The notes below the pieces were generated by a model, which saw only the letters and a list, made by a program, of their open reading frames with translations, ran no database searches and was not told where the DNA came from. Below, piece by piece: positions 58,701 to 64,000 of a DNA stretch of 64,000 bases. Positions within the stretch are counted from its first letter, which is position 1; every line of letters starts with the position of its first letter. A program made the translations under genes and the position numbers. Origin of the DNA: Phylloscopus collybita (taxonomy: Eukaryota; Chordata; Aves; Passeriformes; Phylloscopidae); the NCBI GenBank assembly GCA_027886175.1, contig JAJNNQ010000013.1, positions 7,645,501-7,709,500 of the forward strand. The letters are read 5' to 3'.

Positions 58701-60424
58701 CATCTTACAGAATTTCTTTCTTGCAAAAGTTTTCTGTTTCTGGTATTGTTAGGTGTTTCCTTCTTCACAATTGATTTTCTATTGCATTGTAACAGCATTC
58801 GTGTGAATTTGTAGATTCATTTAGCTGGCCCATGCTGCTGTGCTTTGCTGAGGGAATTTGTTTTCTTTCCATGATGTCCAATTTTGCATGGGATGAACCA
58901 AGAGCTCTAATGCACCCCCAGTGTTGCTCTGAAGACTTAGGAAGTTTGGTGAGCAGTTTAATAGGGCCTGATTTCAATGTTACCACTCACGGTGGTAGCA
59001 CTGCTTTTGCCTTCTTTCCGCTTGCTTGTTGCTCACTCTTTTGTGCAGCTGCTCCTGTTTGTACAGCTGAAACGGCAGGGTGAGCAAGGCACGGAACCAG
59101 TCCAGCTGAAAATTAGCCCAATGATGTCTTTTCTTTTCTTTCATGGGAAAAATAAGCCCCAAAAGCTTTGTTTGTGATCTTGTGAGTATGTGTGTGTCTT
59201 TTTAGTTTTATTTTCTTTTTTCTGATACCGCATGGGCAGGAGCTATTTACTTGAAGAATTTCTGGAAAGAATCCTGCTTTGATACTTTCTTCTGGGATTA
59301 TTTTTTTGCTTGCTCTAAGTATAAATGAATTTTGCTTTTGTATTCAGTGTTTCTTTTGTCCTCTTCAAAGGTTAATGCCACAGAGCTGTCACAGGTGGTT
59401 CTTATTTTTCTGGTCATGCTGTTATAGCAGTACTGTTTCTTGAACTTGTCTTCCCAGTCCTTTTTTCCCCTCTGTATAGCTGTTGCAATATCTGTTCCAT
59501 TCTCCTCCAATTATTACTGTTAACCTCTGCCCTTTTTCTTTTGTAAACTTGTAACTATTTCAACAACAAAGTGATGTTGATATAAAAAGCTGAAATAAGT
59601 TGCGTGCAATTGTGAAGGATGTGAATTTAAGGTAGCAATCCAAGGGTTTTCTCCTGAGAAGCAAATCTCTTCAGGTGAACTGTGGGATTGTTTTTTAAGT
59701 ATGTTTTTTCTAATTGGAATGTTTTGGGTGCTGGGTAGAGAAAAAGGAAGGTTCATACATTTTAGTAAATGAGCTGCTTCCCAGCTCTGTTTACATCTTG
59801 AATCCAGAAGGAGATGAGACCCTGTCTGCATGGAGCTACTTCAGAGGAAAGCTTCAGTGCCTGGTAGCAGGGCTTCACCATCTCCCCTACACTTTGTCTC
59901 CTCCATAAATGGCACCTTGGAATTGAAGATCTGTTTGGGGGCTTTTAGCAATACTTTGTTTACTACCCGCTCATATTGTGCATTGTTCTTGAGAATATGT
60001 GAAGATTGCTCAGCTCCTTCCAGGATTTGGGCCGTAATCAAGGCTGACACTGACTGGCATATTGTCAAATTGTGCATGTATCATTTATTGTCAGATAACA
60101 CTGGACATCCGTTAGTGTCTCTTGGCTAATCAAGAGTGTTGCCTCACATATTCTTACGATGAGAGGGCGAAGGATTCTTGTCGTAGCTGCCAGCTTTCAT
60201 CACCCGAGTGGATCGCAGAAGACGGGACTCTAGGGATAATTGAGAATAGGAAGTTTGAAGATTTGCTATGATGTTCTCCTGAAGCGTTGGAGTGACTTTC
60301 GTAGACTCAGGGCATTGTCTCCAGAAGGTTGCTTTTGTCTCGTTCGTTTTCTTTCGTTGTAGTTATTGTTGCAAAACAAATGTCTAGTTATTTCTTAAAC
60401 TGTCAATCTATGTGTCTGTTCCAG

Positions 60425-60540
60425 GGCGATTTGATGAAACTGTGATTGAAGAAAGAAGGCAGTGTGCTGAAGATCTCTTGCAGTTTTCTGCCAATATCCC
60501 TGCTCTCTATAACAGCAAACAGCTGGAAGAGTTTTTTAAG
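60425..60540 (+). CDS. RPS6KC1: RPS6KC1 exon 4, PX C-terminal half
   Basis: 116 nt with acceptor TTCCAG and donor TTTAAG|GTTGGT. It encodes Gly-completing bases and RFDETVIEERRQCAEDLLQF, then SANIPALYNSKQLEEFFK. The EERR segment supplies the second basic residue of the PX phosphoinositide pocket and AEDLLQF is the helix closing the domain. It is nearly identical to human. The donor GTTGGT is weaker than consensus. Confidence 0.97.
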
Positions 60541-62481
60541 GTTGGTTGGTATTTGCAGAAGTATTTGCTTCTTACCGACATGACTGAGGTGTAGTGCTGA
60601 TTCTGCTTTACTTTATAAACCATGGAATGGCAGTGAGCTGGTCTGACATGCTTTGTGAAGGGACTGGGAGTTTTCCGTTCACTCTGGAAATGTGGTTTTA
60701 AAAAAACCCCATGCCACACCTCTACAAGGCAGAAAGTTTCCCAGGAACTTCAGGTGATGGGATTTGAATTTTTTTTTTTTTTTTTGAGTGATGAGCAAAA
60801 CTTGTGATGATAAATTCCAGTGGCAAGTAATAAACATATTATCACTGTTCCTGTATAGTGTTTATAGTTTCAAACCAAAAGAGTGAAGACTGTTTACACT
60901 GTTTCCTTATGGTCTTTTGTGGAGTCAGGTCCACAGCGACCAATTTGGCATGTAGCTAGTCCAAGGTGATGCTTGTACAGTGTTGTAAGAACCAGTCTCC
61001 ATAAGAAATTTTAGGACAGTACATTGATATGGACTTCCTCTTTAATACAGCTGAAGCAGTTTCTTTTCAGTAGTTCCTTCAAACCACTTTATTTTCAGTA
61101 GCTAGTCTAACGTTCTGCAAACTCATAAGCATGAATTTACATCTACCCATGATAATAACTCTCTGAAATTAAGGAAATGTTCATTTGGCTGAGATGGAAC
61201 TTAAGCATGTTAATGTGTTTAGTATATTTTAATGATATATATATGCAAGAGCAAAATTTTATCAAAGCCTAAAATTCTTCACTTTTTTTTGTGATGAAGT
61301 TATTGCAGTGTTCTTTAAAATACTGAAAATAATTTTCTTTAAGCTTTGGTGTCAGTAAATGAGTGAGAGACTGAGTTGGACTATTCTACTTTTTGGTTTA
61401 TTTGCATTTTTTCAGTTTTTTGGAAATACTTCTGTGGTTTTGGGTACTTTTTCAGACATGTCTTTCCTTCCTTTGCCTAATAAAAGTTTTAGCCTCCCAA
61501 TGGACCTTTTCTAGCTTTGCAGGGAAATGAATAAAACTAGAAAACCAGTGGTTTTTTAGGACAAACTGTCTTCAAGGGGGGTTATGCAAATGCAATAATT
61601 TAGGCTCATTTTTTAGCTGATGTCATGCTTTCCTGTAAGAGAGCCTTAGGTTTGGTCTGTCAGCAGCTCAGCCTGTGTGCTTTTAGCTCTGCCCATGAGT
61701 GGTTTTGTTCCTTTTCAGATTTTTGCGCAAACAACCGTGGAGAGAGAGACTTGGACAATGAGTTCTTAGAAACATCTGAAGGGAGTGTTCCCTGCATCTA
61801 TGTGTTAAAAACTCCAGAAGAATGAGCTGGCTTGTGTGAAAATGTGCTGGGCTAGTTCAAGACAGATTAGCAATGCCTGTTTGTAACACGGCCTTGAAGG
61901 AGGTGTGCTTTCTGTTAAAGTGGCATGGAAAGTGTGCACCTGAGATGTGACACAGAAATTGAAAAACACCAAGAACATTCAGGTGGTTTCTCGTGCTATT
62001 GTTTCTTCTCTTAGCTTTGATTGCTTTCAGGCCTGGGGAGGAATATTCTCCTTGTATCTTTAAGTCTCAGCTACGACTGAACTCAAGGTAGTGGGTCATG
62101 AGTGGGACATTACATTAGTCTGACGGACAAACAGTCGTGTGCTTGGGAGCACCACTGAAGGGCACAGACTCTGTGTGACACAAGAGAGCAGGAGCATTAT
62201 TGTTCTCTCCCTGTTAGACCTGGGTGTGCAGGTCTGTGTGGTTCAAAATTCTGAAGCTGCAGTAGGCTAAATATTTAGATATCTAGTCTGTCTGGGGCGG
62301 CCAAACGAAGCTTAACCGAGAGTCCATGTTTAATTTTGCAGGTGTATATGGTTTAATTCAGTTCATTAAAGTAACAGAGCACTCAGTGACTGGGAAATAT
62401 AATTTTGGTTATCACTTCCATACAATGAGAATTTCCATAGAGCACAGCAGCTGAGTAATTCCTTTCCCTCTTTCTTTTCAG
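60541..62481 (+). other. RPS6KC1: RPS6KC1 intron 4
   Basis: A 1.9-kb AT-rich U2-type intron, donor GTTGGT, acceptor TTTTCAG. A T-run lies at 60,769-60,785. No exon or mobile element was recognised. Confidence 0.85.
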
Positions 62482-62575
62482 GGTGGAGAGGTGCATGATG
62501 GCTCTGAATTGATTGGTCCTGTTGAGCCCTTGTCTGACTCTCTGACTGACAACCTGTCTGACTGCAGCTCTGAAG
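62482..62575 (+). CDS. RPS6KC1: RPS6KC1 exon 5, acidic linker
   Basis: 94 nt with acceptor TTTTCAG and donor TGAAG|GTTTGC. It encodes GGEVHDGSELIGPVEPLSDS and LTDNLSDCSSE plus one base. It aligns with human GGIINDSSELIGPAEAHSDS and its follow-on. Residues 127-157 begin the disordered Ser/Asp-rich linker toward the MIT domain. The donor is weak but fits, and the frame stays open for an incoming exon beyond the window. Confidence 0.93.
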
Positions 62576-64000
62576 GTTTGCTTTCTCTTCCCACATAACC
62601 TCACAGCATGATCTGTCTTAAAGCAGCTAGTAAATGACAAGTGACAGATTTCTTCATGGAGCATTGGCCTCCAGTTTTTGTTTGCTTGTTACGGCAAAAA
62701 TGCTGAGCTGGGATTGGCAAGAGAGAGATTGAGCTCAGCAGAGCTGTCTGCACTTCTGGAAGTTTTCTTCTAAAGGTATTACATGCTGCCTTGGATACCC
62801 TGTGTAGAGTAATTTTAGTGGCACTTTTAGTGGCACTCCACTTGCACTAAATAATAGTGTAGCTGTAAGGAAGGGTCAGTCAGCCCAAACAAATACTGTA
62901 CTAGAGCTTCTTGCCTGCCTCTAGGCTGAGTCAGCTTAAGCACTTCTGTGTACCATGCAGTCTTTCAGATATTTAGGTATTTCTGAGTTATGCTTGGTCC
63001 TTGTGATTTCTAGGAAATCCTCCTCCATCTTTTAAATTTTTCTTTGGAATTGCTTAGCACTCATGTATAAATCCACATTATTATACAAACACTTACTAAG
63101 CTTATTTAGGAATTCCCAAATTTAGGAAAGGATCTGATGTTTCTGGCATAGAATTTGCTTTGATAAAACAATCCTTGCATAAGAAAAAATGGGTTTTCTC
63201 TTCTAATGGGTTACTTGTTTTTTCTTGAGGTTGTATGACTTGTCACTGGGATCTCTCTATGTCAATAACTTTGTGCTTAGTTGTACAATATATTCTACAT
63301 AGGAAGTGAGCTTTGCATTTTATTTTGTAGTACCTTCTATGATGTTAATGAACTGATGTCCCCACAATATTTTGTTCTATGCAAGGAAAGGTATAAAAGT
63401 TGTTGTTTTTATATATATAAACATATATGCTTATATGTAGTTGTTTAGTTGAAGAGGGCAGTTATTATAAATAGCACTAACTAGTTTTAAAGGGTTTTAA
63501 TGATTTTTGTGAAATTTAACATTTCAGATTCTGACAATGCACTCACTTTACACTGTGCCCTATAAAATAAAGAGTGCTTCTAAAAGTGCTTAATGTGAAC
63601 GTTTCTATTCATTATTCACAAGGGCCTCATTTTTAGCAGAAGAAAACCACTTCCTTTATGTCAGATAAAATACTGAAAAGAAAAAAATGCTGTAAAGTAG
63701 AAAAATTCTTTGATACCCTTCTGAATCGGCTGGAGGGCTTTTACCAGATACTTGGAACCTGTGAGCACAGGATTTGGAGATGCTGAATGTGAATTTTGTG
63801 GAGTGACATTTTGTAAAATCCTATGTGTCTTCCAGCTCATATCTTCTTATGTTTGAAAGCAGATTTTGGTGGAGGGGGAGGCTATGGACAGAAGGAAGCA
63901 TCTGTCTTTAAAACCTCTAGATGGCAGTGGCAGTACTCAGCCTTGGGTCCTCTCCCTGGCTCTCCTCACAGCCTCCTGCCTGCAGCTGATTTTTCCCAGT
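62576..64000 (+). other. RPS6KC1: RPS6KC1 intron 5 (partial)
   Basis: Intron runs off the window end. A short TATATATA-rich stretch lies near 63,410-63,440. No convincing next exon: the one candidate acceptor (CAG at 63,527-63,529) leads to a frame that stops after 12 codons and does not match RPS6KC1. Confidence 0.75.

Larger units (their letters stand above)
52524..60424 (+). other. RPS6KC1: RPS6KC1 intron 3 with diverged tandem array
   Basis: A 7.9-kb U2-type intron, donor GTAAGC, acceptor TTCCAG. It contains a 2.5-kb T-rich tandem-repeat array at about 53,220-55,790 and an (AATT)-rich block at 54,826-54,915. No exon was recognised. Open frames inside the array are by-products of its repetition. 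Confidence 0.8.
43232..64000 (+). other. RPS6KC1: RPS6KC1 gene locus (ribosomal protein S6 kinase C1), 5' part
   Basis: RPS6KC1 (RPK118/S6K-delta-1) is an endosome-associated protein with an N-terminal PX domain that binds phosphatidylinositol 3-phosphate, an MIT domain and a degenerate kinase domain. It has been reported to bind sphingosine kinase 1 and PRDX3. Five exons join in frame into about 157 residues: the whole PX domain (about residues 9-126) and the start of the acidic linker ending LSDCSSE. Human protein is about 1,066 residues (recalled), so MIT and kinase domains lie beyond the window. The paralogue RPS6KL1 lacks PX, which settles the identity. The next exon, expected to continue with an FSSDSDLVSL-like block, was not found by 64,000. 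Confidence 0.95.

Noticed and set aside
63527..63570. Candidate RPS6KC1 exon 6 after TTTCAG
   Set aside because: Entered in the correct phase it gives DSDNALTLHCAL then a stop, with no match to the expected SSDSDLVSL block.
1..64000. tRNA, rRNA, CRISPR or operon-like features
   Set aside because: No cloverleaf with A/B boxes, no regularly spaced identical repeats with unique spacers, and no bacterial gene arrangement were seen.

Overview
This is a vertebrate nuclear window, almost certainly from a bird. Genes are split into short exons with GT-AG introns, CR1-type LINE fragments are scattered throughout, promoters are CpG-rich, and the encoded proteins are close to vertebrate VASH2, ANGEL2 and RPS6KC1. 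Nothing bacterial, viral or organellar was recognised. Species cannot be fixed from the sequence alone.

Layout. About 1-23,500 is the 3' half of VASH2 on the + strand. Four coding exons at 5,892, 14,266, 16,473 and 21,093 carry the whole Cys-His-Ser catalytic core and C-terminus, followed by a long AU-rich 3' UTR. About 24,840-40,200 is the complete coding part of ANGEL2 on the - strand: eight coding exons, 553 residues with the start chosen here, plus a CpG-island first exon that has no in-frame ATG. About 42,880-64,000 is the 5' end of RPS6KC1 on the + strand. Its five exons encode the full PX domain and the start of the linker; the rest of the gene lies beyond the window. VASH2 and ANGEL2 converge, while ANGEL2 and RPS6KC1 diverge from CpG-island promoters about 3 kb apart. 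From memory, this is the order on human 1q32-q41, and the paralogues VASH1, ANGEL1 and RPS6KL1 cluster on human 14q24, so this looks like one arm of a whole-genome-duplication paralogon.

Functions are not operon-like. VASH2 is a tubulin carboxypeptidase, ANGEL2 is an exonuclease/endonuclease/phosphatase-fold RNA phosphatase, and RPS6KC1 is a PX-MIT-pseudokinase-type endosomal protein. Their adjacency is ancient synteny.

The most interesting signals are: (1) the VASH2 intron 5,967-14,265, which has a textbook minor-spliceosome (U12-type) donor and a near-consensus branch site 15 nt from its acceptor; (2) a 2.5 kb, strongly T-biased, highly diverged tandem array with a period of roughly 120-155 bp in RPS6KC1 intron 3; (3) two CR1 copies in inverted orientation flanking the ANGEL2 promoter; (4) an ANGEL2 first exon without an in-frame ATG but with an overlapping upstream ORF; (5) a pair of hairpin-forming direct repeats flanking ANGEL2 exon 4. 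I found no novel protein-coding system. Most open frames in the window are intronic, CpG-island or CR1 shadows.
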